This document shows, in pieces, positions 14,901 to 23,223 of a DNA stretch of 64,000 nt. The translations under genes and the position numbers were made by a program. The DNA comes from Natronomonas marina. GTDB taxonomy: Archaea > Halobacteriota > Halobacteria > Halobacteriales > Haloarculaceae. Location of the stretch: NCBI RefSeq assembly GCF_024298905.1, contig NZ_CP101154.1, forward strand, positions 2,604,001-2,668,000, read 5' to 3'. Position 1 is the stretch's first letter. Every line of letters begins with the position of its first letter. The notes beneath the pieces were generated by a model. It was not told the DNA's origin, searched no databases, and saw only the letters and a list, made by a program, of their open reading frames with translations.

Positions 14901-15079
14901 CGGCGGGTCGTCGCCATCCCCGGCGTCGACGTGGACGTACTCGCAGGGGGTGAAACGTTCGGCCGGCGGCGAGAGACACCCGACGAGGTATCCCGACCGC
15001 GCCGGGAGAAACTCGCCGAGACGAGTTCCAGTGGCGGAGACGCACAGCTTTCTTTTACTCGGCTGACATTCGTGGGTGC

Positions 15080-15775
15080 ATGGCATCGACCAACATGGGG
15101 TGTGTCGGCCGGCCGGTGGCACTCCGCGGGACGCTTCGCCGCTGGCAGCACGGCCTCGAGCGCGGCCGCATCCGCGAACACCTCCGTCGGACCGAGGCGG
15201 CGCTCCGGGACGCGAATCACGACGACCTCGCGCCCCGACAGCGTCGCCGCCGGAGGCGGCATCTCGACCGCCTGGCGGACTACCAGCGGCGCGGCGAGTT
15301 CCCGACCAATCGCACAGTCCCCGAGCGGACGCCGCTGTTCGTCGGCGACGACGAGGTGCCGTGTGCGGTGGCGCACCTGCTCCTCGAGGACGGCCGCGAG
15401 GACCTCGTCGCGGCCGTGATGGACGAGGAGCCGACCGTCCGCATCGAGGACCTGCCCGCCGACCATCCCGTCGTCGAGTGGCTCGAAGCGAACGGCCTGA
15501 CGCGGGCGGAGGCCGCCCGCATCCAGCCGGCCTATCCCGAGGGCGTCCAGTTCGCGACCTCCTGCGGGCCGGTACCCTGCTGGTTTGCGGGCGCGCTCGT
15601 CACCCTCGTCGGGACGGCCGTGGCGGCAGCCTCCGAGTTGGTGGGCTATCGGCTCGCGTCCGGGCTGTTCCCCGACAACGCGCTCAAGCGCCGGGGCCTG
15701 CTGGCGTACGTGACCATCATGAACCTGCTGCTCGCGCCGCTCGTGGCGCTGGTGCTGTTCGCGCTGTTCCCATGA
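15080..15775 (+). CDS. Conserved-type haloarchaeal protein with two C-terminal membrane spans
   Basis: 231 residues that I do not recognise. The N-terminal ~140 residues are soluble, very Arg-rich at first (RRTEAALRDANH, then RQRRRRRRHLDRL), followed by an acidic part containing VPCAVAHLLLEDGRED. Two hydrophobic segments close the protein (about residues 168-192 and 208-230). No signal peptide is present. Its ATGA overlap with the next gene shows co-translation. The Arg-rich helix could bind nucleic acid or lipid head groups; this is speculation. Confidence 0.65.
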   Translation: MASTNMGCVGRPVALRGTLRRWQHGLERGRIREHLRRTEAALRDANHDDLAPRQRRRRRRHLDRLADYQRRGEFPTNRTVPERTPLFVGDDEVPCAVAHLLLEDGREDLVAAVMDEEPTVRIEDLPADHPVVEWLEANGLTRAEAARIQPAYPEGVQFATSCGPVPCWFAGALVTLVGTAVAAASELVGYRLASGLFPDNALKRRGLLAYVTIMNLLLAPLVALVLFALFP

Positions 15776-16656
15776 CCACGACCGGAATCCGGACGGCGGC
15801 GTACGTGACTGGCCTGACGCTTGTCGTCGGCGCCCTCGGCGGCCTGGTCGCCGCGATGACCGTGTTCGTGCCCCTGGACCGGTCGACGTCGCTCGTCGAG
15901 GCCCGTCTCGGTGCGACGGTCGTCTGGGCGCTCTGGGCGTCGCTCGGGCTCCTGTACCTGGTCGGCCCACTCTTCCTGGCCGTCGGATGGGCTCGCGAGG
16001 ACGACCGCTGGGTCGCCCACGGCCTGGTCAGCGCCGGCGCAGTTCTGGGACTCCCGGTCGCGTTCGCGGCGTTCACACTCGGTAACAGGGTGGTAGTCCA
16101 GCGGGGTGGGGTCGTGCTGACCGGGGGCCTCCTCCTCGTCGGCATCGTGGGAGCGGCAGGGGCACTCCTGATGGGCGGCCGATGGCTGCTCCGGGAGACG
16201 GCCGTCGGCGTCTCGGGCGTCCCGCTCGCGCTGGTCGCCGTCTGCCTGCTCGCGTTCGTCGCCGTGCTTCCGGTCGCCACCGGGGTCGCCGCCGACCTCA
16301 CCGCGGACTACCCCGGCAAGGGGCTGGCGCAGTTCGACGTCGAGGAGCGCACGACGGCCGACGGGACCCGGGTTGTCGTCTTCACCCACGACGGTGGCGA
16401 CCCGCTCCCAGCGACTGGACTCCGCATCGTCGGCGAGGGGTTCGCGGACGCCGACGCGAGCGCGGACCAGACCGCGCCGGGGGCCTGGAAGGGCGAGGCG
16501 TCCGGCGAGTTTCCGCGCCGCGAGGGCGACTACGTCGTCGAGGGGGACGCGGTGACGGTCGCCGTCGGAGCCGAGTGTCAAATCCGGGTCGTCCGGGTCG
16601 AAACCGGCAACAGCCGCACGCTCCGTCCCCACGACTGCAGCGACGACGAGGGCTGA
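15772..16656 (+). CDS. Six-span membrane protein with C-terminal pilin-like beta domain
   Basis: 294 residues. Six hydrophobic segments occupy about residues 8-180. The C-terminal ~110 residues are a beta-rich extracytoplasmic domain starting LAQFDVEERTTADGTRVVVF. The pattern THDGGDPLPATGLRIVG resembles the C-terminal domain of haloarchaeal type IV pilins (THxGGDxV.A..L.V). It starts in an ATGA overlap with the preceding gene. The function is unknown; a pilin-like domain on a polytopic anchor is unusual. Confidence 0.65.
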   Translation: MTTTGIRTAAYVTGLTLVVGALGGLVAAMTVFVPLDRSTSLVEARLGATVVWALWASLGLLYLVGPLFLAVGWAREDDRWVAHGLVSAGAVLGLPVAFAAFTLGNRVVVQRGGVVLTGGLLLVGIVGAAGALLMGGRWLLRETAVGVSGVPLALVAVCLLAFVAVLPVATGVAADLTADYPGKGLAQFDVEERTTADGTRVVVFTHDGGDPLPATGLRIVGEGFADADASADQTAPGAWKGEASGEFPRREGDYVVEGDAVTVAVGAECQIRVVRVETGNSRTLRPHDCSDDEG

Positions 16657-16700
16657 CGGCCGATACCAAGGCCTTTGACGGAGGCCGAACGAGTGCCGGT

Positions 16701-17198
16701 ATGCCGCCGATTCACGACGACCAGCGGGTCGCGGTCATCGCCGATTCGCAGAACCTCTATCACACGGCCCACAGTCTCTACTCCCGGAACCTCGACTACA
16801 CGGAACTGCTCGACGCCGCGGTCGACGACCGCGAACTCGTCCGCGCCATCGCCTACGTCATCCGCGCGGACTCGCCCTCCGAGGAGGACTTCTTCGAGGC
16901 GCTGCGGGACATCGGCTTCGAGACGAAGATCAAGGACATCAAGACGTTCGCCGACGGGAGCCAGAAGGCCAACTGGGACCTCGGGATGTGTCTCGACGCC
17001 GTGACGCTGGCGTCGAAGGTGGACGCTGTCGTCCTCTGTAGCGGGGACGGCGACTTCGAGCGACTCTGTTACCACCTCCGCCACGAGGGGGTGCGGACGG
17101 AGGTGTTCGGCTTCGGCTCCTCGACGGCCGAGGAGCTGGTCGACGCGGCCGATTCGTTCGTCGACATGAGCGAAAACGAAGAACGGTTCCTGCTGTAG
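16701..17198 (+). CDS. NYN-domain (LabA/DUF88) protein, PIN-like nuclease
   Basis: A 165-residue protein of the NYN group of PIN-like RNases. Conserved acidic residues are seen in VAVIADSQNLYHTA (first Asp-x-Asn motif), KANWDLGMCLDAVTLA (second Asp) and VVLCSGDGDFERL (SGDxDF motif), forming the metal site. It likely acts on RNA. It follows the two membrane-protein genes by 44 bp and could belong to their transcript. ATG 16701 is chosen because the conserved domain begins right after it. Confidence 0.88.
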   Translation: MPPIHDDQRVAVIADSQNLYHTAHSLYSRNLDYTELLDAAVDDRELVRAIAYVIRADSPSEEDFFEALRDIGFETKIKDIKTFADGSQKANWDLGMCLDAVTLASKVDAVVLCSGDGDFERLCYHLRHEGVRTEVFGFGSSTAEELVDAADSFVDMSENEERFLL

Positions 17199-17906
17199 CT
17201 ACACCGGCGTTTGTTCGACGCCGGCCTGCCCGGAGCCGTCGCCGCCGCCCGTCGCCGCCAGGTACCCGTCGGCCCAGAGGTTGGCCGCGACGATGAGCGC
17301 GTAGAAATTGAGGAAGACGCCGACCAGCCCCCCGAGGAACGGGATGATGTTGAGGACGCCCGCGACCAGGCCCGCGGCGAGGAAGACGCCGACCGAGATC
17401 AGCCACGGCACCGCGAAGTCGCTGTCGAAGCCGACCTCGCGGATGGTACCGACGTCGAAGGCCGCGCCGAAGCTGTCCTTGTGGACGAAGTTGACGATGC
17501 CGACCACCGCGAGGTAGCCAAAGATAAGCGACAGGACGAACCCGACGAGCAACCCGACCATCAGCGTTCCGAACCCGGCAGCAGCGCCAGCGTCGCTCCC
17601 GGTCAGCAGGGCGATGATCGCGGTCCCGACCGTGAAGCCGAGCACCGCAAGCGGGATCAGCATGTAGATCAGCCCGACGACGAAGACCTTCAGGCCGTCG
17701 ACGATCAGTTCGCCCCAGTCGCCGAACGTCGGCGGTTCTGGCTCGCCGTCGAGGTTCGACTGTATCGCACGGACGAGGTAGCCGTAGGCGATAAACGCCG
17801 GGATGACGAGGAAGCTGAGAAGCAACATTACCCCCCCGATGAGTACGGTCACTATCCAGTCGTCACTTTCCGTGGGATACGTTATCGCGTCTTCTATCGA
17901 CGACAT
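17199..17906 (-). CDS. DUF4013 membrane protein
   Basis: A 235-residue polytopic protein with about five to six hydrophobic segments. DUF4013 features are FIAYGYLVRAIQSNLDG, PPTFGDWGELIVDGLKVFVV and a terminal NFYALIVAANLWADGY. The family is common in archaea and of unknown function. The start at 17906 is set by a TATA box (17931-17945). Convergent with the NYN gene with no gap. Confidence 0.85.
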   Translation of the reverse strand: MSSIEDAITYPTESDDWIVTVLIGGVMLLLSFLVIPAFIAYGYLVRAIQSNLDGEPEPPTFGDWGELIVDGLKVFVVGLIYMLIPLAVLGFTVGTAIIALLTGSDAGAAAGFGTLMVGLLVGFVLSLIFGYLAVVGIVNFVHKDSFGAAFDVGTIREVGFDSDFAVPWLISVGVFLAAGLVAGVLNIIPFLGGLVGVFLNFYALIVAANLWADGYLAATGGGDGSGQAGVEQTPV

Positions 17907-17930
17907 AGGGGCAAATGTATCCGACGGGTA

Positions 17931-17945
17931 CTTATAAATATATGA
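17931..17945 (-). promoter_or_regulatory. TATA-box promoter of DUF4013 gene
   Basis: The stretch reads CTTATAAATATATGA on the top strand. Toward the gene, TTTATAAG lies about 25-32 nt before the ATG at 17906. Confidence 0.6.
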
Positions 17946-18059
17946 TATTTTACTGATGGTTTTGCCGTTTCGTCGGGGCAAACCCGTCTTACCGTTCCGG
18001 AATGTCGACGTAACGTTCAGTTGTCATTTCTGTGTCGGGTGCGCCCGGGCCGGGAGTCG

Positions 18060-19334
18060 CTACGGCCGGCGTGCGGCGGTTTCGACGATGGCCTCGGTCA
18101 GCACGTCGACGCCGATGGCGATGGATTCCTCGTCGACGTCGAAGGTGGCGGTGTGGTGGCCGCCGGGGTGGTCGGTACCGACGCCGACGTAGGTGGCCAG
18201 CCCCCCGTTGTCCTGGACGCGCTGCATCAGGAAGGTGGCGTCCTCGCTGCCGCCCAGTTCGCCGCGACGGGTCGCCCGCGTCACGTCCGGGTGCGACGCC
18301 GAGGCGTCGTGGACGAGGTCGACCAGTTCCGCGTCGCTCTCGGCGGAGGGCGCCTCGCCCTCGACGTCGATGTCGACCTCGCAGTCGTGGCTGAGGGCGG
18401 CGCCCTCCATCGCCTTCCGCGCCCGGTCGAAGGTGAAGTCACGAATCTCGGTCGTGGTGCCGCGGGCCTCGCCGTGGACGAACGCCTCCTCAGGGATGAT
18501 GTTGGAGGCGGAGCCACCGCCGACCCGGCCGGCGTTGATGCGGGAGGCGCCGTCGCTGTGCCGCGGGATGGCGTAGAGGTTCGACACCGCCGTCGCCATC
18601 GCCTGGACGGCGTTGCGGCCGGCCTCCGGCTTGGCCCCGGCGTGGCTGGGTTCGCCCTCGAAGGTGGCGTAGAACTGCGTCACCGCGAGGATGTCGCCGA
18701 TGCCGGCGACCACCTCGCCGGTCGGGTAGTCCAGACCGACGTGGACGGCGTAGAGGTAGTCGACGTCGTCGAGGTGGCCCGACTCGGCCATCGGCTTGCC
18801 GCCGCCGATGACCTCCTCGGCGGGCTGGAAGAACACCTTCAGCGTCCCCGAGAAGTCACTGTCCTTCACCGCCTCCAGCACCCCGATACCGATGGTCGCG
18901 TGGGCGTCGTGGCCGCAGGCGTGCATCGCGCCGGTCTCCGAGCGGAACCCCTCGCGGGCGGGTTCGTGGGCCTCGTCGGTCGACTCCTCGCGCGGCAGGC
19001 CGTCGATGTCGACCCGAAGGCCGACCGTCGGTCCCTCGCCCATCTCGAGGACCGCGATACAGCCGGTCCAGCCGCCGGCCATCGACTCCAGGAGGTCCTC
19101 GTCGACGCCGGCCTCGCGGGCCCGCTCGTACCACGGTTCGAGGTCGGCATCGTCGGGCACCGAGAGCCGCTCGTCGGCCAGGACGTCGCGGCCGACGATG
19201 CAGTCGTCGACGCCGACGCGCTCCAGTTCCGCGACGACGCGGGCGGTCGTCCGGAACTCCTTCCAGGCGGGTTCGGGGTGGCGGTGCAACTCGCGCCGCA
19301 ACGCGACGAGACGCTCCTCGCGGTCCGCGTGCAT
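18060..19334 (-). CDS. M20-family amidohydrolase/peptidase (AbgB-like)
   Basis: A 424-residue cytosolic metallohydrolase of the M20D group (aminoacylase, carboxypeptidase, p-aminobenzoyl-glutamate hydrolase subunits). Metal and catalytic motifs are present: HRHPEPAWKEF near the N-terminus, LRVDIDGLPREE, MHACGHDAHATIGIG, FFQPAEEVIGGGKPM and a C-terminal HPGGHHTATFDVDE. It hydrolyses an N-acyl or amide bond of a small substrate; the substrate is not determinable. The start at 19334 begins MHADREERLVALRRELHRHP, which fits the family. It stands alone, divergent from a lipoprotein gene. Confidence 0.9.
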   Translation of the reverse strand: MHADREERLVALRRELHRHPEPAWKEFRTTARVVAELERVGVDDCIVGRDVLADERLSVPDDADLEPWYERAREAGVDEDLLESMAGGWTGCIAVLEMGEGPTVGLRVDIDGLPREESTDEAHEPAREGFRSETGAMHACGHDAHATIGIGVLEAVKDSDFSGTLKVFFQPAEEVIGGGKPMAESGHLDDVDYLYAVHVGLDYPTGEVVAGIGDILAVTQFYATFEGEPSHAGAKPEAGRNAVQAMATAVSNLYAIPRHSDGASRINAGRVGGGSASNIIPEEAFVHGEARGTTTEIRDFTFDRARKAMEGAALSHDCEVDIDVEGEAPSAESDAELVDLVHDASASHPDVTRATRRGELGGSEDATFLMQRVQDNGGLATYVGVGTDHPGGHHTATFDVDEESIAIGVDVLTEAIVETAARRP

Positions 19335-19443
19335 ACCCGACCCAGGCGGCCCGTCGGCATAAGCCTCCGGCGTCGCCGTCTCGACGACGCGCGGCGCGGC
19401 GACGACGCGACACGCTCTTTGAGTCCCGGGGAGTACGGCGGGT

Positions 19444-19947
19444 ATGGACGTTCCCGTCACCCGTCGCCGGGCCCTCCTGGGAGCGGCCGCCGGGGTCGCG
19501 GCGCTGGCCGGCTGTAGCGACCCGCCCAGGCGGACCTCGACGGCGGTCTTCGTGACGAACGTCACCGACTCGGAGTTCACGGTGACGGTCCGGCTGTACG
19601 AACTCCCGGACTGGGCGGCGACCCGCGAGGGCGCCGGAACCGAGACCGGAGAGGAACCGACCGACGCCGGGGGGACGCCGACGGGCACCGCCGCCGACAC
19701 CCCGACGGCGACCGGCGAGCGGCCGCCGACCGACGAACTCGAGGAGGTGCTCGTCCAGCGGGAGACCCTGGCGCCGGAGGGTTCCTTTGGGGTGCCGGGC
19801 GAGGGGCTGCCGGACGGCGACCTCCGTGTGCTGGTGACGACGACGGACGGGCAGTCCGACAGCCACGACTGGGCGCGACTCGACGAGCGCTCGACGCTGG
19901 ACGTCCGGATCGCCGACAGTGCGATCCGGTTCACCGAACTGGATTAG
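19444..19947 (+). CDS. Small twin-arginine lipoprotein
   Basis: 167 residues. The N-terminus TRRRALLGAAAGVAALAGCS is a Tat signal ending in a lipobox. A Thr/Gly/Glu-rich linker (about residues 60-98) separates two beta-rich pieces: VFVTNVTDSEFTVTVRLYE and a C-terminal LDVRIADSAIRF. No enzymatic motif is seen. The 3' end overlaps the convergent S10-like gene by 4 bp. Confidence 0.75.
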   Translation: MDVPVTRRRALLGAAAGVAALAGCSDPPRRTSTAVFVTNVTDSEFTVTVRLYELPDWAATREGAGTETGEEPTDAGGTPTGTAADTPTATGERPPTDELEEVLVQRETLAPEGSFGVPGEGLPDGDLRVLVTTTDGQSDSHDWARLDERSTLDVRIADSAIRFTELD

Positions 19948-20273
19948 CGGCCGTCGGGCGCGGAGACCCGCTCGACGTCGACGTCGAGGTGGACCCCCTC
20001 GGGGAACGGTTCCTCGGCGACCGTCCGGGCGAACTCGTCGTGGCCGACGACCTCCAGGCGCCGGATGTAGACGGTGTAGCGCCACGGCGAAAAGCGCGGG
20101 CCAGACGCGGAGAGTCGCCTGGACTGCGGGACGCTGTAGTCCACCGGCGACGCCGCGTGCGGCCCCTTCAACTCGACGCCCTTCCGTTCGGCGCGCTCCT
20201 TGATGTCCCCGACGACGCGCTCGAGGACGGCCCGGTCGCCGCTCTGGAGCGTCAGGGTGGTGACGAAGGGCAT
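19944..20273 (-). CDS. uS10/mL48-like ribosomal protein S10 paralogue
   Basis: A 109-residue protein with the overall layout of ribosomal protein S10: an N-terminal strand, a helix RAVLERVVGDIKERAERKGV, then VELKGPHAASPVDYSVPQSR, corresponding to the extended loop that carries the conserved GP and P residues. The C-terminus is more acidic (HLDVDVERVSAPDGR) than ribosomal S10. It is not in a ribosomal operon but beside a Nudix gene. It is probably a haloarchaeal S10-fold paralogue of unknown role; ribosomal binding is possible. Confidence 0.7.
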   Translation of the reverse strand: MPFVTTLTLQSGDRAVLERVVGDIKERAERKGVELKGPHAASPVDYSVPQSRRLSASGPRFSPWRYTVYIRRLEVVGHDEFARTVAEEPFPEGVHLDVDVERVSAPDGR

Positions 20274-20372
20274 GTCCTCCCGTGGACGCTCGACGGGTAA
20301 AAACGCACCTATCGACGCGACCGCGAGCGGCGTCCGATATTCCTTTACCGTCCGACCATCTACGTAGCGGTA

Positions 20373-20798
20373 ATGATAGAGGCCACGAGCGCGGGAGCCA
20401 TCCTCTTTCGCGACACGCGTGGCCGGCGTGAGTACCTGCTGTTGAAGTCCCGCCCCGGCGACTGGGAGTTCCCCAAAGGCGGCGTCGAGGGCGAGGAGGA
20501 ACTTCAGCAGACCGCCATCCGCGAAGTGAAAGAGGAGGCCGGAATCGCTGACTTCCGGCTACTGGACGGCTTCCGAAAAGACTACGACTACGTGTTCGAG
20601 GCGAACGGCAAGACGATTCACAAGACGGTCCACCTGTTCGTCGCCAAATCCTTCGAGGCGTCCGCCGAACTCTCGGAGGAGCACCGCGACATGCAGTGGC
20701 GCGACTACGAACAGGCCATCAACACCATCACCCAGGACGGACCCCGCGACATACTGGAGGACGCCCACGACTTCATCGACGACAACTACGAGGAGTAG
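20373..20798 (+). CDS. Nudix hydrolase, diadenosine tetraphosphatase-like
   Basis: 141 residues with an intact Nudix box at residues 36-58 (G-x5-E-x7-RE-V-x-EE-x-GI). The N-terminus ATSAGAILFRD and the KSRPGDWEFPKGG segment are typical of archaeal Ap4A-type hydrolases. It cleaves nucleoside diphosphate-linked compounds with Mg2+; Ap4A is the best guess. A TTTACC promoter-like box lies about 25-30 nt upstream. It stands alone and converges with the kinase gene. Confidence 0.9.
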   Translation: MIEATSAGAILFRDTRGRREYLLLKSRPGDWEFPKGGVEGEEELQQTAIREVKEEAGIADFRLLDGFRKDYDYVFEANGKTIHKTVHLFVAKSFEASAELSEEHRDMQWRDYEQAINTITQDGPRDILEDAHDFIDDNYEE

Positions 20799-20820
20799 CG
20801 GTCGTTTACAGCCGACAGCA

Positions 20821-21624
20821 TCAGTCAGCCGCCCGCTCGATTTCGCCCTTCACCTCGGCCGCCTCGAAATCGTGGTCCGGCCGCAGGTTCACGAAGTCGA
20901 GGAACTCGCGGGCGGCCAGTATGTCCTCCGTCGAGTAGTGCTCTCGGGCGGCGTCGACGGCCGGCCGTGCGTCGACGTGCGGCGTCAGCGACGCCAGCGC
21001 ACACGCCAGATCGTAGGCCTTGGCGTCCTCGATTGCCTGCACGCGGGTCGCGTCGATGAAGTACAGCACCTCCTCGCCGTCGTCGGGCGCGACGAGGACG
21101 TTCTCCGCCCGGAGGTCACCGTGGGCGAGTTCCGCCTCGTGCATCCGCGCGAGGTTCTCGAACAGCGCCGGCGCGAACGCCGCGATTTCGGCCTCGGGAA
21201 GTTCGTCCAGCGTCCGGAACTCCGGCAGGTACTCCAAGACGAGCACGCCGAGACCGTCGTGCTCGAAGGCCTCCTTCGGTTCCGGGGCGTTGACCCCGAG
21301 TTCCCGCATCGCCTGCGTCGCCGCGAGTTCGTGCTGGGCCATCTCTACCGGCGTCGAGAAGTGCTCGAAGAACCCCTCCGTGCCCGACGAGAAGGCCCCG
21401 ATGTTCCGGCCCGTCGTCAGCACCGCGTGCACCAGCGAGTGCTGGTCGGCGATCACCTTCACGAACCAGCGGTCCTCGACCACGAGCGGGACCGACAGCC
21501 AGTTGTTCGCCTCCAGACGCTCGAACTCCGCCGACGGCTCCCCGTAGCGGTCGGCGACGTCCTCCGCGACCGCGGCCAGCGTCGCTTCCGGGACGCTCTC
21601 TCGCAGGAGCCGTCGGATGGGCAT
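20821..21624 (-). CDS. RIO-like/atypical protein kinase
   Basis: A 267-residue kinase-fold protein. VPLVVEDRWFVKVIADQ holds the likely ATP-binding Lys (strand beta3). VLVLEYLPEFRTLDE is the hinge region, AHGDLRAENVLVAP the catalytic loop (H-x-D-x4-N), and LYFIDATRV the metal-binding Asp, in place of DFG. This resembles RIO and Kae1-associated kinases. The glycine-rich loop is poorly marked, as in RIO kinases. The start at 21624 (MPIRRLLRESVPEATLAAV) suits the fold; the longer frame is noncoding. The substrate is unknown. Confidence 0.8.
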   Translation of the reverse strand: MPIRRLLRESVPEATLAAVAEDVADRYGEPSAEFERLEANNWLSVPLVVEDRWFVKVIADQHSLVHAVLTTGRNIGAFSSGTEGFFEHFSTPVEMAQHELAATQAMRELGVNAPEPKEAFEHDGLGVLVLEYLPEFRTLDELPEAEIAAFAPALFENLARMHEAELAHGDLRAENVLVAPDDGEEVLYFIDATRVQAIEDAKAYDLACALASLTPHVDARPAVDAAREHYSTEDILAAREFLDFVNLRPDHDFEAAEVKGEIERAAD

Positions 21625-21739
21625 CCTTTCGACGTAGCGGACGGCGGGTCTTAAGTCGTGTCCTCGAACCGACCGCGGCGTCCGAACTGCCGCGCCGTGG
21701 CCGATAAACGGGTCGTCCGCCGCGTCGCGTGCCGGCACG

Positions 21740-21747
21740 TTTATTTT
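21740..21747 (+). promoter_or_regulatory. TATA-like promoter of acyl-CoA dehydrogenase gene
   Basis: TTTATTTT lies 23-30 nt before the ATG at 21770. Confidence 0.5.
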
Positions 21748-21769
21748 CGCGTGCCCGTAGGGTTCGCGT

Positions 21770-22912
21770 ATGGATTTCACCCTCCCCGACGAACACGAGA
21801 TGATCCAGGGTGTGGTTCGTGACTTCTGCGAGGCGGAGATCGAACCCATCGCACAGGAAATCGAGGAGGAACACCGCTTCCCCGAGGAGGTATTCGAGGA
21901 GTTGGCCGATCTCGACCTGATGGGCGTCCCCGTCGCCGAGGAGTACGGCGGCGCCGGCGGTGACTACCTCATGTACGCCGTGGTCGCCGAGGAACTCGGC
22001 CGCGTCTCCGGATCGATCGGCCTCTCGTACGTCGCCCACACGTCGCTGGGGCTGATGCCGATAATCAACTTCGGCACCGAAGAACAGATCGAGAAGTGGG
22101 GCCGCCCGCTCGCGGAGGGCGAGGGCATGGGCGCGTGGGCGCTGACCGAACCCTCCTCGGGGTCGGACGCCTCGGACATGGACACGATGGCCGAGAAGGA
22201 CGGCGACGAGTACGTCATCGACGGCACCAAGCAGTTCATCACGAACGCGAGCGTCGCAAACAGCGTCCTCGTGAAGGCAGTTACCGACCCCGGCGCCGGC
22301 TACGACGGCATCTCGACGTTCATCGTCGACCCCGAGAACGACGACGGCTTCGAGGTCACGAACGTCTGGGACAAGATGGGGCTGAACGCCTCCCCGACCT
22401 GCGAGATTCAACTCGATAACGTCCGCATCCCCGAAGAGCGCCTGCTCGGCGAGGAGGGCGACGGCTGGGACCAGACGAAAAAGACGCTCGACGGCGGCCG
22501 CATCTCCATCGCCGCGCTGTCGACGGGCCTGGGGCAGGGCGCCTTCGACGCCGCCCGCGAGTACGCCACCGAGCGCGAGCAGTTCGACCGGCCCATCTCG
22601 AAGTTCGACGCCATCCGCGACATGATCGTCTCGATGGACCGCAAGGTCGAGCGAGCCCGTCTCCTGACCCACAAGGCGGCGACGATGTACGACGACGGCG
22701 AGGACGTCACCAGGCTGTCCTCGCTGGCGAAACTGGACGCCTCCGAGATCTGCCGCGAGGTGGCGGAGGACGCCGTCCAGGTCCACGGCGGCTACGGCTA
22801 CACCACCGACTTCCCGCCCCAGCGGTTCTACCGCGACGCCAAACTGATGGAGATCGGCGAGGGGACGAGCGAGATTCAGCACCTCGTCCTGGGTCGAGAA
22901 CTGGGTCTCTAG
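21770..22912 (+). CDS. Acyl-CoA dehydrogenase
   Basis: A 380-residue FAD flavoprotein of the short/branched-chain acyl-CoA dehydrogenase group, catalysing alpha,beta-dehydrogenation of acyl-CoA and passing electrons to ETF. It has the N-terminal helical domain (LPDEHEMIQGVVRDF), the signature AWALTEPSSGSDASDM, the middle beta domain (INSxxVANS-like NASVANSVLVKAV) and the C-terminal VHGGYGYTTDFPPQRFYRDA with GEGTSEIQ. Length and motifs are complete. The TAG stop is directly followed by the repeat module described at 22913. Confidence 0.95.
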   Translation: MDFTLPDEHEMIQGVVRDFCEAEIEPIAQEIEEEHRFPEEVFEELADLDLMGVPVAEEYGGAGGDYLMYAVVAEELGRVSGSIGLSYVAHTSLGLMPIINFGTEEQIEKWGRPLAEGEGMGAWALTEPSSGSDASDMDTMAEKDGDEYVIDGTKQFITNASVANSVLVKAVTDPGAGYDGISTFIVDPENDDGFEVTNVWDKMGLNASPTCEIQLDNVRIPEERLLGEEGDGWDQTKKTLDGGRISIAALSTGLGQGAFDAAREYATEREQFDRPISKFDAIRDMIVSMDRKVERARLLTHKAATMYDDGEDVTRLSSLAKLDASEICREVAEDAVQVHGGYGYTTDFPPQRFYRDAKLMEIGEGTSEIQHLVLGRELGL

Positions 22913-22990
22913 ACCCACTTTTTGCACGCGAACGCGGGTCGCGCCGCAGGCGCGACACCGGTTCGTGGCAAAAACTTGGGGAAAAATAGC
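22913..22990 (+). repeat. Post-gene repeat module, left copy (T-run, GC stem, AACTTGGGGAAAA box)
   Basis: Starting at the base after the acyl-CoA dehydrogenase stop, ACCCACTTTTT (22913-22923) is followed by a GC-rich partial inverted repeat and then CAAAAACTTGGGGAAAAAT (22969-22987). The same two boxes in the same order follow the stop of the NAD-kinase-like gene on the other strand (25839 down to 25753). Sequence between the boxes is not conserved. The T-run could be a transcription terminator; the second box is unexplained. Confidence 0.65.
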
Positions 22991-23223
22991 TCCTCGCTCC
23001 CTCCGGTCGCTCGTCGCTACCGGCGCTCGGTCGCTGTGCTCCCTCACGCCGGAGAACCGCCTCGGGGGCGACCTTCGGACGCCCCCTCGGCGGATTTCGA
23101 GTCCGAACGTCGAATCGGTCGATATAGGGGATACACATACCAGTGTACAACTCAATCTAGTGCTTCATCAACGAAAAACCGATAGATCCTCTATATAGAA
23201 AATATGTCACAAGCATCTAAAAG
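22991..23223. other. Noncoding gap between repeat module and regulator gene
   Basis: No gene seen. The first ~100 bp continue GC-rich with CTCGCTCCCTCCGGTCGCTCG-like repetition. From about 23110 the composition turns AT-rich (GTACAACTCAATC, CTATATAGAAAATATG) up to the end of the regulator gene, marking the left edge of an island of foreign composition. Confidence 0.5.

Noticed and set aside
13083-15122. 679-codon minus-strand frame
   Set aside because: It lies opposite the PAC2 gene and the polytopic membrane protein, both of which have clear promoters and domain signatures.
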